Below, in pieces: positions 42,201 to 55,924 of a stretch of DNA of 62,000 bases. Origin of the DNA: Symbiodinium natans. Lineage: Eukaryota; Sar; Dinophyceae; Suessiales; Symbiodiniaceae. The position numbers and the translations under genes were made by a program. Where the stretch lies: the NCBI GenBank assembly GCA_905221605.1, contig CAJNDS010000426.1, positions 1 through 62,000 of the forward strand. The letters are read 5' to 3'. Numbering within the stretch: the stretch's first letter is position 1; each line of letters starts with the position of its first letter. The notes below the pieces were generated by a model. It did not search any database. It was not told where the DNA came from and worked only from the letters and a program-made list of their open reading frames with translations.

Positions 42201-43650
42201 GCCCGCGCCTAGGCGGGAGCGCGACTTGTAGCCAAAATGAGAGCCGCGCCTAGGCGAGAGCATCCAGATTTCGAAACAGACCCGAGCCACACCCTTTTAA
42301 TAACAAAACCCACCGCTTTACACAGCATTTTTTTGAGGGGCCACAGATCGCCTTGACAGCGCTCAGGGAGGTTACGCAGGGTTTTTTTGGGTTTGGATCT
42401 TTGCCGCTCAAGGCTGACTGTCATTCGGTGTTTGGGGCGATGGCTCAGCTTGCGGGACGAACTGTCCTGGCATTGCGGCTGATTGTGATTGGCCTCTTCG
42501 ATGATTCTTTCGCAGTTCAAAGATGTTCAAAGGCTTCTTCTTCGGAGGCTCCCAACACAGGTTGCCCCACATCTTCCTTTCATCCATCGATGTTCACCAA
42601 GCTATCGTATGGTATTTCAAAAATACAGGCACAGCGATAATCTTAAAGACCCTTGCGAACGAACCACCACCAGCGACTTTGCACCATCGAAGGTTGTAGC
42701 TCGCAGAAGATATTGTAGCCAAACGGAGGCTGGCTTCAAATTTCACCGGGACGAACAGCTTCTACATGCGGTGAACGGTATTGTCCTTGCACATGGTGCT
42801 CGTTCTGCAGACTTGTCTTGCCTATGCCAGCTGAAGCATCCTGCCGAGTTTCAGGGAACCCTAGATGAGTTTCCATACACTGTTGGTTTGCTTGGGGTTA
42901 CAATTACAGCTGTCTCTGCGGATGAGGACTCGGGACGGGTGCCGATTACAGCATGCTCACGGAATATGAATGGGGGCAAGCCATTGCTCCTTGCATTCTT
43001 TGACGATTCCGTCGCCTTGCCTCCGACCGGTGTTTCCTGGTTGTTTCTCTGCTTGACGTTGATCCCATATGCATACATACGTAACGGGCCAGTACTGACC
43101 GCTGTACTTGACGCGAGTTAACCTGTTCGCGACGGCATTCGACGGAACCGCCTGCTTCCTCTGTAGCCGAGGCTGACATGTGCATCACGGCGCATCCGCC
43201 CGTGTGCTCTCTTGTGAAGGATCCGCCACCGTTCCCATTCGTTCTGCCCGCACTCTCGGTCTTCGGAGCCTGCCTGTCTTCGCTGTGCCCTGCTTTCTTC
43301 CCTCTCCTCCAGTTTCTGGGGTGGATGAAAGGAATGTCGCCTCCACTTCACTTCCGCTGCTTGTGCTTTGCCCAGATCCGGCCGATCTGGTTCAGCATTC
43401 TGTCCACAATGTGCCATCCAAAGCCCGAGCGCCCCAGACTGCACCGCTTCTCTGTTCAGGACCATCGAATAAGCGTACGTGGACACTAGCGGTTCAAAGG
43501 TTTGGATACAAAAGAGCGTCCCGCCCCACCCACCCTCTGTCCCCCCGGCCCCCCGCCCACCTCCGAGCCTGCTCCAAGTTAGTATGGTGTGCAATGGTGG
43601 TCATGAGGACGGGGACGGCAAGAGGCATGACCATACATGCCTTGGTGCCA
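39300..43650. other. No confidently recognised gene
   Basis: Moderate GC, many short open frames. The plus frame 42489-43121 (210 codons; TVGLLGVTITAVSADEDSGR) is the longest and could include an exon of the large downstream gene, but without a convincing motif. Confidence 0.35.
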
Positions 43651-43709
43651 AGGGTCCCGCGCGGTGTTCTGGAATTACAGGCACGTTGCGCCGCACAAAT
43701 TGGACATGT

Positions 43710-46700
43710 TTTTCCAGCTTGCGACGGCAGGTGGTTCTTGCGGGCGGGCAGCTTTTGCCGGATTTCGACGTAGAGATCAGACCTGTGCTCAGTCTGGCAG
43801 CAGAAACACAGGCAACACCCACGTGCAAATTCCGTGGTCCCAAATCCTTGCGTTTCTAGGTTTCAAGCTTCCGCAAAGCAGGCCTGGTGGAGGTTTTGGA
43901 ACCTCATGCAGCGTTCGCATCGAATCTAACTGTTCGTCGTTCTTGTGGCCAGGAAGACAAATGAATAGAAGTAGACGCACGTCCAGATCATGAGGACCTT
44001 TAATGACATTTTATGACATTTGATGCGCTTGCTGGTGCAGGGAATCCAACGTTGATGACACTGCACTGCTCTCGAGAGCTTTCCTTCCAACCCCATGACA
44101 ATTCCACCTTGCATCTCAGGTTATGCACTGCTGTGCACAGGATGGTATCTGTCAAATTGAGGGCGTCCCAACCTCGGTCACAGTTGGCCCTTTGAGTGGC
44201 TTTCCAGCTTCGTCGAAGATTCCCTTTGTCAAGATGGTGAAATTCCAGGTGCCGCTGAAAGCAGAGATGCGCATGATTGTGAGGCACCCCGTGCTGGAAA
44301 CGCAGGCCTACACTCTTTGTTGCAAGTGAGATCGCGACGAACGTGTCGACATGTGTCGACGAGATGGCAGGAGCTCAGGCTGGTCCTTACACATTGCACC
44401 GCTCGAGTCGTGCTTGCGGGAGACGCTGCCCCGTGCCCAGTGTTGCACCAACATTCCAGATAATTCGCCCTCCCGGCCGGTAACATGGACGTCGAGGTTG
44501 TTCGCCTCTGGTGCATCGATCGGGCAGGAGGCTCTGCTGTTCTGCCCTCGGCTGGGAGTGTGGCGCAACATCTGCACCAGCGGGAATGGAAGGTGTCTGG
44601 TGATGTTGCTGCAGGTCTTCATTGCCGACTATGTTCAACAAAATAACGGCATACCCTCCTCAGCACGCCCGTTGCGCGGACAGGCCCGGACGCATTGAAG
44701 GGATGCGTGGTGAACTCGCCCCATCATCTCTGGCAGATTCGTCGACTGACCATTCGGACATGTTCTTAGCACTTCGCTCGTCAGGTGGAGCTGGCAAGTG
44801 GCGAGGTTGCTCAAATTGATGGTCGCAGCCTGATAACCGTTATCTTCGATATTTATGCTGTGCTCATGAAGGTCCAAATGCCATGTTATCGCACTGTACA
44901 CGTCCTCCCAAGCAGCTCCAAGCCAAGAATTGTAGTTGCGGATCTTGAATGACAAGTGACGTTGTCCTTAAGTGAATTCTTGGCACAACCTCCAGCAATT
45001 GCAATGAGCAACCTTAAACTTCCCCAGGCCCGAACCTGCGCTGATCGCCACTGCTCACTCACTCCACCCCCACTTATATTCAGACAAGCCTATGGTTGAC
45101 TGAAATGTGGTGAAAGCATGGTTGCACATTGAATGTTCGTGGGAGCAAACAGAGTCTGTCCAATTGCTAACAGCAACTCGCCTGTAACCTGTAACCCCTA
45201 GATTGTATTTGAGTTTGAAAGACCCAACCCTAGACCTCCCACAGCCCATCTCTTTCAAGCCTTCACAAGACAATGAGAACTGTGGCCGAAGACGAGCAAA
45301 AATGTGTCATGTTCGTCGCGAGACTCGACAAATGTCGAATCAAGACACACGCAGGGGACCCGCAGCGGAAATACAGAGTGGGAAGGCTTAAGGGCGGATT
45401 TGTGTCGGTCTTTCCCGTTCGCTTCTGCGTCTTTACCACAAGCCCTTGAGTTTCAGAAGGCGATCGCGTTCACAGGCCTGCAAAGAATAAGTAGGGGGGC
45501 ATCTCATATTAGTCACAGGGGCTGATTTAGTTCCCAAATGCGGTGTTTCATCCAACAAGAAGACTCACATAACTCCGGTGTTTGTGGTCTAGACATTTCA
45601 TACATACACAAGGGCCCAGCTTTTTTGCTGTTGTTCCGCTACCATGAAACATCCATTCCCCTACAGTTTGATACGACAGCCTCTGTTCCCTCTAGAATTC
45701 TCCGTGTTCTAGATGAGATCAAGTGTCTCTTCTTCTCTTCTGCATTCTACAAGCAAAACCACGAGTGAAAGCAGGACTCGGGAGAAAGAAGGACGGCCTC
45801 TTATCAATATGGTTTGGTGCAGCCGGAAGATGGCGCAGAGCCCGTTGCACAGACTGCTATACTCCTGGCATCTCGTACCCCGCCATCGCAAGACCAGCAC
45901 TGTGCCGTACCCAACGGAGTATTTGGCCACGGTGTCTTCCAGTTGGGCATTCTGTTGTGCATCTTCTCAAGTCGGCACATGCGCATTGCCTGTTGAACCG
46001 CCCTCGGCCCCGGGCGAATGGTCATCTCTTCCTCCCGTGAGGCCAGCTGGGAGATTGCATAGACAAGCCCCCAAGAGTCCAACCATTGGGGAAACCCCCC
46101 AGGAGCCCAGGAGGGCTGCATGTGTGGCATCATCAGAATCGGTGCAGTGACCAACCGTGGCCTAGCAAGCCGATGCGACAGCAAAACCTGAATAAGCCGA
46201 CTTGCAGAGTAACCAAACGAGAAGACCCGGCACGACCGCATTCCTGCGCCAGATATGCGTAGACATAACTTAAAAAAACAGTCCAGACCATGCTCCAGCC
46301 ACTCACCGGCACAGCTCTCTTTGCCATTCCTTTTGTTAAGTCTGTCAAGTGTGGAATGCCAAATCAGTGGTGTTTCTTTTCTGTACTTATACATGCGAGC
46401 AGCCAAAACATGGCGCCACGTACTCCTGTGCCAACAGCACCTCCGGTGTACCAACACCTGCACGCTGCAAATTCCTGAAGTGATTGGGCAGAAACGGCAT
46501 GCACCAAATACTTGAAGGGAAAGACCACCGTGGTGGCTCCTTGCGAAGTTTACAACATGCAAATTGTGAGCGTAAGGCATTGAAGTCATGCAATACCTCC
46601 ATTCTACCGGAGTAGCAGTATAACCACCCTCGGCACCAATGTAACTTGGTCCACCCTTGACATGTCTGCGTGGCTCGGCATACAGGCATTTCTTTGGGGC

Positions 46701-49700
46701 CACGAATCTTGCCGGACTTAATTTCCAACACGCTGCAAAGGATCTGGGTTTCCATGCCTGGTGGAGCTTATCAACCCACAGTCCACACCTTGACATCGTC
46801 AACATGGCCTGCCAAGCGCAAACACCAACCAAAGCAAGCATGCCAACACCGACCGGAGCCACAAGCATGCAAATCCGTTGACGCAGCAAGGTGGCAGTCG
46901 GAATGAGGGCTGCGAACAAGTAATCGGCTGGAAGGAGACAAGTTCTGTCAAGTGTCGCACTGCTGAAGCATTGAGATGCTCAGGTGTTTTCCGCGTGCCA
47001 TGGCGTGGCGCGACACATCACTTCGAGGGCGTCCAGGTGAGACAGATATTTTCCTGCAAGGGCACCGCAGTAAGCATAGCAAGTTGCATCATATCTAGGG
47101 TCTCAAGGCATTTTGCACCCTCATTTTCTGTAGTTTGTTTGGCTAGCTGCGATATGTTCACCCAGAAGGCTGAAGCAGTGGCACTTTCGGGGCCTTTTGA
47201 CGGGTGCACTATGTGGCAAAGATTGGAGAAGACACATTGTCAAGCGAATGCTGCGCGAACATGGTGCGTTGATATCGTCCTTTTCACTTTAACCAAGATG
47301 TCGTGCTCGCTGCAATGTAATTGACTGAGGGTCCAACAAAATTCGCAAAACCTTGAGAACCTGACAGGTGCTTCCAGTTGATGGGTTCTGCCCTGAGTTG
47401 CAGCATTCGCGGTCCATGTGTGTGACGATCAAGTGGCAGTGCAACAGGAAGGCGCGGACGTATCCGACCGACCAGAGCTAAGCCTCGCTTCTCTACTTCG
47501 CAAAACTCTGGTCAAAGCTTCTTCCCCAGGTTTTTGGATGCGATGTTACCGGTGCCTTATGCTGCCAGATTCCATCCTCGGGACTTGTGAGGCTGTCGGG
47601 GCTACAGTAGGGCTACACAGATGAATAATCATGAATAGATGCTCGGGCGTTGTTGTGATCATCGCGAACGCTAGCGGCAGCGCAAGGGCTGCTGAGGCTT
47701 TCTTGTGGTATTTCATCTGGTGCAGCAGGGGGCGGCGCTTGGGAACAGGAGGCCGCGGCCGCGGCCGCGGCAGCGGCAGCGGCGGCAGCGGCAGCGGCAG
47801 CGGCAGCGGCATCGGCAGCAGCAGTAGCAGCAGCTGCGGCAGCTACTCACCTATTCCCGAACACGACCACCGACAAACGCAAGAACAAGAGCAAGAAAGA
47901 ACAGTTGAAGCAAGAGCAACAGGAAAAGCAGCACCAGTGTTTCTCCCACTTCCTTTCGCTGACCCTGACGCATATTATTTTCAATCACCAGGGTCGTGCC
48001 TGGAGTCTTGGGCACATCCCCATCGCACCAAGGGGATTGTATCGTGCCCAGCCTGTGTGGGGACTCGGCCAGTCGTGCCGTGCTCTTCGTGTTTGCTGGC
48101 GGTGCGGCGGGTATGTGCGGGTGGGACGACTCTTTCATTTCGGTTCCCGCATTTCGTGAATCATTCTCCGACTTGCTTCCGTACTCTATGAGGGGTCAGA
48201 TGGGGAGGAGCTGTGGATCTGACAAGTTGCCCGTCTTCCCACACCCACACACATATTATGTTCAATTATGTTCAATCGCCTTGAAGGAGTTGGCTTCCAG
48301 TGAAGCCCGCGCAGCCTGAGGAGGCCAACATCACTCTGATGGGTAGTAAGCGGGAGTGACTGGTAACCGCGCGCGCGCGCGCTCTCCGCGGTGATCTGCG
48401 GTGGCAGGTGCTGCTGTCCCAGCCTTGTGGTGCGATCCTGATGGCCATTCACGATGTCATCTCGAAAATGGAGACAAACTTCGAAGACACGGAAGGTTCG
48501 ATTCAAATCCCATGGTCGTGACCTGGCAAAGGCTTTGGTTGTATGCTAGGCACAGCGGCGGGCGAGCCAGAGCCAGAGCAAGAAATGGATCCTGCAGGCT
48601 TTGTGGGTCTTGGCGGGATGCGCTGTGAAAGGCTGATAGAGTGTGACGTGGCGAAGGTGACGCTGGGCTCTTTGCGGAGCTGCTGGAGAAAGGAGTTGGC
48701 CTTGTCAGCACTTTTCTGAAGACGGCCAGCCAGCTGTGGAAGGCCCAAGCCAGAAAAGCTTTCGAACTGTGAGAATTCAGCAAAGCTGGAGGTCGACCCC
48801 CCAGGGCAGCGGTCTGAGGCTGGCCTCCAGTAGCTCAGTAGCCTGTGCATTCTCGTAGCAAATTTCTTGCCAGGCCGAGGATGTGAAGAGCCTGGCGGCT
48901 GCTATGGATGATCCACATTTCAAGGAGGTCGTGAAAAGCTTACGATAGCCTTATGCTGCGTTTATCCGTGAAGCGTTCTTGTTCTCTGCAGTGTGTTATT
49001 CTCCCGCACCGCATCCCATCTGCTCCCACCTGTCACCGGCAAGGTCAGAATTTGCGACTCCGCTTGTGCCACACCGGCAACTCAGCAATTCGCACAGGAG
49101 TGCGGGCCCCCGGACCGTCCAAGAGTCGTGCAGCGTAGGTTTTGCATCTAAACACTTGGGCATGCAAGGCTGCGCCTGTCAGAAGCAGCCAGTGCACGAG
49201 ATTCCTTGGCAAAGGTGCTGAAAGAAGTTTAAAGGAATGTGATATTTGGTAATTGCTGTCAACCCTCTTGACGCCACCTTGCATGTTGAAATGCTTGCAG
49301 ACATTTGCTGCAGCATACGTCGGAGCTGCAAGCATGAAGCAAGCAGCTCAGTCATCTCCTTGCAGATAAAGGGTATCTGAGCATCTTCTTGCCGACGATG
49401 CATTGTCAGTCCGCCTCACTCACACAGGCCGTGGTTGGAGGCATTTTGTCGTGAGGTGGCCAGTGTCTGAGCTTTCGCAGTTGGATGAGCCATTCCGCCT
49501 TCCTCCGCCAATCGACCTTTGCTTGCTAGATCGATGGCCAGATTCCAAGATTGTTCTCAGGCTGATGCGACCGGTGCCGAGGTCGATGAGGCTTGGCACA
49601 TTGCACTCATCGCACAATGCAGGCAATGGAAAAGGGGGAAGGGATTCGGACAGATGAAAGGCTAGATTGGCGGGTGCTTCTGGATCCACCCGCGTGCTGC

Positions 49701-52700
49701 AGAAGATCTGCGTGCTTCCAGAGTGAAGATCCCAGCGTTTCAGCGACTCCACGGTGGCCATCCCTGTACTCTTTGCCTATTTCTCTGCCTTTCCGAGGCT
49801 GAGCCCGAGCAGCATCTTGTCGTGCCATGTCCGGTGCCAGAGCATGGAGGTGCAGAACGCACTTTTTCTTGGAGCTAAAAAAAACCCAGGCCCGTGCGAG
49901 TAAACCAACACGGTCTCGCAGGACATGGCCAAAGTTATCGGCACGATCTGCGAGAAGCTGGAGGGCCATGCCGATCGAGGAATAGCTGGAATCACGCTTC
50001 ATTTTCTGGATGAGGCGGGCCGAGCAAAATCTGCAGCTGCCGTGCCTTCTCACACTGCATCCAGCTGCCTGCAAGGATGGCCAGATTCCGGCAGATTCTG
50101 AGCCATCTGACGTCGGCTCGGTGGTTTTGAGAGTTGCGTCGCGAAAGAGACCATCCCACCTTCTACAAGTGGCCGAGGTCCAGGCCCCGGGTTGAAGAAA
50201 AGGGCCCGGCAAAGGGAGTGACTTCTTCGAGTTTCTTAGATCCACCAAGGTGCATGTCGTGAATGTGAACCTGCAGAAGCCCGTCAGCCTGACCGCATGC
50301 CCAGCAATGTTTGTAAGTGCTCGTACATGTTCGTACTGTATGAGCTCTGCGTAGGTGTGCTTCTGTTCCTGCCAGGCTGAAGCTGCGAAGCATGACCTCC
50401 TGGCGGAGCTTCAGGAAAGGATGCAGGCAGATCAATCCGGGCACTCGGGCGATTTCCCGAACGTGACGCCCATTGCTGCAATGCGTCGCCATCCGAGACG
50501 AAAATTCCCGTGAACATGCTTGTGAACAATTCTGTGCTGTTCAACTGTGCTAGTCATCCGGTTCTCAAAGACAAAACGCGTGTCTTTGGAAGACCCCCAG
50601 GTCGCCTTGCGGTAGAAGGGTATCACCCAGCAGTACCTCACCACCATCTCCAATCGAGGAGCATGAAGGTACAGGAGTCTGCAGACTCTTTTTGGGGGCC
50701 CGTCAAGTGACATGTCCTTCAGGACATCCTGGTTCGAGGGAGCTTCGAGATTGCGATGCTGCGTGCTCCAGAAGCGCAGCTTCAGGTGGGTTACCGTCAT
50801 ATGGACTCTATGGACTGGCCATGACTGACGTGACAGAGGCTTGGAAGCTGCACAGGTGGTCATGCCCCAAAGGAAGATCCCGCTGGCGGCTGTCAAAGTG
50901 GAAAGCGCCGACAGACGCCAGGTGGGTCAGGAACTAGAGTAACTATAGTAACAATAGGAACGACAGTAACTATAGTAACTATAGTAACTATAGTAACTAT
51001 AGTAACTATAGTAACTATAGTAACTAAAGGAACTATAGTAACTATAGTAACTATAGTAACTATAGTAACTATAGTAACTACAGTAACTATAGTAACTGTA
51101 GTAACTATAGTAACTACAGTAACTATAGTAACTATAGTAACTATAGTACTTGTAACTATAGTACCTAGTGGCGGAATAAAAGGATGCCGTCGATGTTCGC
51201 TCGAGCTGAAGGTCCAGACCTCGCAGGATGGTTGGTGTACGCTGGCGCTGCGGACGCTGAGCTGACTATCTTGCCTTCAACGAAAAGTGCCCACGATGTG
51301 TCAACTAAGGCCTGGTGACCAGAAGCTTCGTTTGCGGCATGACTTCTTGGGCAGCTGGAAAGAACAGCCGCCCAGAAGCATTTTGCCGTGCGACATACTG
51401 CCGGAAGTTCAGAATGGCCGAGGTCTGTAAAAGTTTCATCTTTGACGCCCCTCTTCCAGATTCCAATGGCGATGGAGCTTGACGTCTGGATGACCCCCAT
51501 TCTAGTTGCAGGGCAGGCTCGCACTGCAAACAAATCACGGAGATGGCCTTCTTTTCAGCCGAGTGTTGTAGAATGAGCAGGTGCGGGCTTGGGAGTACTG
51601 GATCGGAGGTTGCGGAAAGAGACCTCGCAAGGAGCCAGTAGCGTGTTCATGCATGGGCGTGCCCCCGCACAGACTTGTTGAAAAGTATTTGTTTGTCAAA
51701 ATTGCTCCTGTTTGCTCCTTGTCTTTGGATTTACTGTTGGTGAAGATTCTGTGCATGGCCACTTCGCATGACTGTCATGGGGCATCTTATATGATTCTGC
51801 AATGCAATGCATTGTCCATGAGTCATGCTCAAAGCTTGCGGAGAAAATTCGATTTTTCGGTTCTTTGGCCCCAACCCGTCAGGCCTAAGGAATGAAAGGT
51901 TCTGCCGGTTCTGCAACCGGCATTTGCCATGCCAAAGCACCGTCCCGAGGGTAGGGTTCCATCCTTGCGTTGCTTAGCAAAAGTGTGAGGCCTTCTGCGT
52001 GGGCTTGCCTCGCCGGAACGATGCAATTGTGCAATGTTTGCATGTTTGTCGTGGATGCTGCCAGCAGCAGCCGCAATGACGAGTTGAGAGCCCACACTTT
52101 GAATTACATTTCACCAAAGCTCTGAAACATAGGATTTTGCGCAAAGTCCACCCTGCACCGGATCCATGTTTGGATGAATGCAAAGTTGGTTGTCGTTGTC
52201 GTTGGGGCTTTGGTTTTCAAGTGTTTTCGCTTTTGGAAACATCGCGGCTGCGATGCTGCACTCGCGCGTGCTATGCCATTCATTAACATTGACGCCGTGA
52301 AATTGAGTACGAGCAAGTTGGCGCACGCTGGGTAGGCGTGAGGTAGTGTAATCGTTTCTCCGAAGCATGAGCAAGCGCGGCAGCGCAGCTGGTGCGGTTG
52401 CAGCTGTCCCACAATCCCGCAAAGGGCAGTAGAGAGCCCGGAAACATTGAAGTGCCAACGCATGACAAGAATCCTAGACTCGTGGACGTGTCGGCTACTA
52501 GCCACATGCGATTTCAAGCAAATCAGGCTTCGTAATGTCATCACTGCTAGGACAGCTTGGCTGAACCGTTTTCCGGCAGAGTCTGGTTCTCTGGCCAGGA
52601 GCTGCTTGGCATGAATGTGTCATAATGAATCTGACTCGTTGTTGAATTGCACGCTTATCAACCATCTTGAGGCTGGATGTCAACAACGGCCCGGTCCTGT

Positions 52701-55700
52701 GACTTTGACGGTGCTTCTCGCCAGTTTTTGTTGAACAGTCGAGGTGTGCTCGTCCTTGGATCCGAGCCCGTGCGTGAACTTCATGAGCAAAACCAGCAGA
52801 CACCGCCTGGCACAGAGCAGGACTCCCGGCAAGCCTTGCATGATCTGCTGCTTCTGCTGAACATGGTGATGCGTGAAGGACCCTCTGCTTATGTTCGATT
52901 TGGAGCCGCCGTTCGCCAAAACGATTTCTCGCGGCAGCCCGGGTGTGCGCTCCGGCTGGACGCCTTTTATCTCCTTCATAAAGCACCGTAACGCTTCGCT
53001 GCCTTGCAAGCGCAGAGCATGTTGTGCTGCAGAAAGGCAAAGCTGGGATCCACGGCTTCTGGGTGTGCGGCCGGCAGCGCCGCTGCCGACAAAACCTGGA
53101 GCTGCCTCATTGGTTGTCAAGGCTTGTACGATCTGCTGCGGTCAGCCGGTGGCCGGAATCCAGATTGACCTTGGGAAGGATCATGCACAATCAATCACTG
53201 ACCGTACTGGTGGTTGTGCATTACGTGATGACTTATGTGAGGCAGAGATGGAGGTGTTCGCATACCATGCTGCATTCATGGGTGGTTGTTGCCAGTATAC
53301 CGTCACTTCCCAACCCAAATCAGCAGGGGAGCTTCCGCTTTTCCTTCAACCGCTGGTTCGGGTGTTTACTGTGCCAGGGCCGAGCGATCAGCTCGTCTTG
53401 CAGGTATTGGTTGGTGATGGTGACTCTGTCCTGATTCCGGCGGACGCAGAACCGTTTGCTGGAACAATTTGTGATGGGCGTGGAGAGGAACTCTTGACTT
53501 CAAGCGCCTCAAGCGCCCAGGATCCAGATGCAATCTTGCCCTCGCAACTGAGAACCTTTCCGGAAGCAGGGGAGTGTCCCATCATTTGCTTGGCGCACGC
53601 TCAAGTGAAGTTGAACGGATACGAGTGGCTCCCTTCCGCAGCGTCGCTTGGTTGAGAGTTTCAGAGTTTCATAAAGTGTTTTGTCACTGTGGACAACGAT
53701 TCTGGAGTTTTCATTAAGTTTTGTAGCCGAAGTTGGAACATGTTGGAAATGGCAAGGTTCACCTCGGGCACGTGCGCTTATGAGGCAGCCAGACAGCAGT
53801 TTCTGCATGTTTTTGCAGGGAGTCTTGCTTAGACCTGGAGTCCTGCACTTTTGAGGAGTTGCTGCGGGTGCGCGAGCCACGTACGATAGGCCCGGTACAG
53901 TGGACGTTGTAAACGTCGGTCCAGTGCATGCAGCCACCCTAAAGCAAAAGATGCTGGCCTGCTGCATCCAGGACATCTTCGACCCGTGGTGCATGTGCGA
54001 GATATATGTGAGGAGACTTGGGTGCTACCTCTGGAAGATTGTCGGACTGTCGAGGATGCAGCTGTGATCCTCAAACGAAAGCTTCGGCTTGGGCTGAACA
54101 CATCTCTGTCTTTAGCTGCCGAGTCTACGGTGCCAGAGATTTCTGTGGATAGAAATGTGGGCGGGGCGTCTCTGCTCAAAGGATCTGCACTCTTGTCTGC
54201 TGGGCAGCAGCTGAAGATCATGGCGCGACTGCTCCTCCATGTGACTTTTGGAAACACGACACTCGGAGCTCCCAATGTGCAGGTAGCACTCCGGGGTTCA
54301 GATGAAATTACGACAACCGACAGTGCCGGCGTCTGCGAGCTAATTGTCCCTGCTGGGCGCCACCACGTGCTGATTGACCATGGGATGTCAAACGAAGGCA
54401 GCGACGAAATGGAGATTGATGTTTCTGAGGTGGAGTCGCGCGTGGAGTTTTCCGTGCCGGCATGCCTTTTTGTTTATTTGCAAGCACCAGACTCTGAGAA
54501 AGGAGCCGCCGCACCCACAAACGTACCCCGGTTCTGTTCAACACTTGTTGGTTGCCTTTGGCGGCTTCTCTTAAATACGATGCCTCACAGCTCACGCTTC
54601 TTGAGAACTGGCCGAGGTATGGCTTTGTGCGAATCAAGAGCATCTGCCATTGACAGCTTGGCCGGTCGCAGGAACCCTCCTGTTGTCGGATCAGTCGGGC
54701 ACCCTGGAGGCTCCACTTGATGGCGAGACGTTGAGGCCTGCAGCATTAGAGGGGTTTTCTGTGCGGCACGGATGTGAAGAAGCGGAATGAAGTGGTGGAA
54801 TTATTTGTCACGGAACTCTCATGCTGGGATACCACGAGAATGCTCGTTTGCTTTAGGATAGCTCAGCTTGAGATTGTGTGCTTTGCACCCAGCGAGTGAT
54901 GGAAAAGGTCGGTGGATCTTTCCAATGCGCTGGAGGGCAAGCGCGGACCCCTCACCCTGAGCAGCTTTACCTGCAGCGGGTCGAACGCAAAGTGAAGCGA
55001 GGAGTGCCCCGGTGATCTGATGATGTTGGCTGTCGCTGTCGCTCTAAGGCCTTGCGCTGGACCTCTCCGCCACTGGGTATGTTTGGCGACAGAAGAGCGA
55101 AAGCCTGCTTGGAACACAATCTGCATGGAAGCGCCTGCTTGAAAAGCCCATGTCTGTGGGGCGGCATCTTGGATGGACAGCATTTCTTTTGTAGTTTCCT
55201 TGGATTCTGATACAAGACCCCCGGTATAGATGGTAGAAAGTAGGACAAACTGCATGGGAAGGGAACAGCAAGGGAAAGGAAGCTAAGCAAGGCAAGGGAG
55301 GGAATGGGGAAGGGAGGGAATGAGTGCAGGGAAGACGGGACGGACGGGAAGGACAGGGAAGGAAGGCAAGAAGCACTCATGTCTTGCTGGGCTTTGCACT
55401 TCATGGGCCCCGCTGCTTTCTGCACGCTGATTGCGTGCCCTTTCGGGCCTCGCACTTTGCATTGCTTGCGCTCTTTTCAAGTGCGCGCTCTGCCTGCTGG
55501 CACGCTGCTTGCTCGTTGGGCGCCTTGCTGGGCCTTGCACACTTTACAAGTGCGCACGCGGGCTGCTTGCTTGCACGGTGCCCTGCTGGCCCTCGAATTC
55601 TCAAGTGCGCGCGCTTCGCTCCTTGGGTGCCCTGCTGGAGCTCGCATGTTACAACTGCACATGCCGTTCGCTCCTCATGGGTCTGAGCCGCTAGCAATGC

Positions 55701-55874
55701 CCCGAGTGCATCGGGACACGACACAGCCGTCGGAGTGGATGTTGATGGGGGCTTTTCGATCATTCAGGGTGGCTGCTTTGCGCCGATTTTGGGGAGCTGT
55801 GATGCCTGCAGCGCCTGGCGAATGGTGAGGAACCTCAACCGCGCCACGCTGGCTTTGTCAGTGCCTTTTTTTGT

Positions 55875-55924
<50 letters not shown>

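Noticed and set aside
47631-48191. 187-codon frame with CPACVGTRPVVPCSSC as a DnaJ-type zinc region
   Set aside because: The first half is a GGCAGC repeat; the CxxC spacing is incomplete and other frames look equally good.
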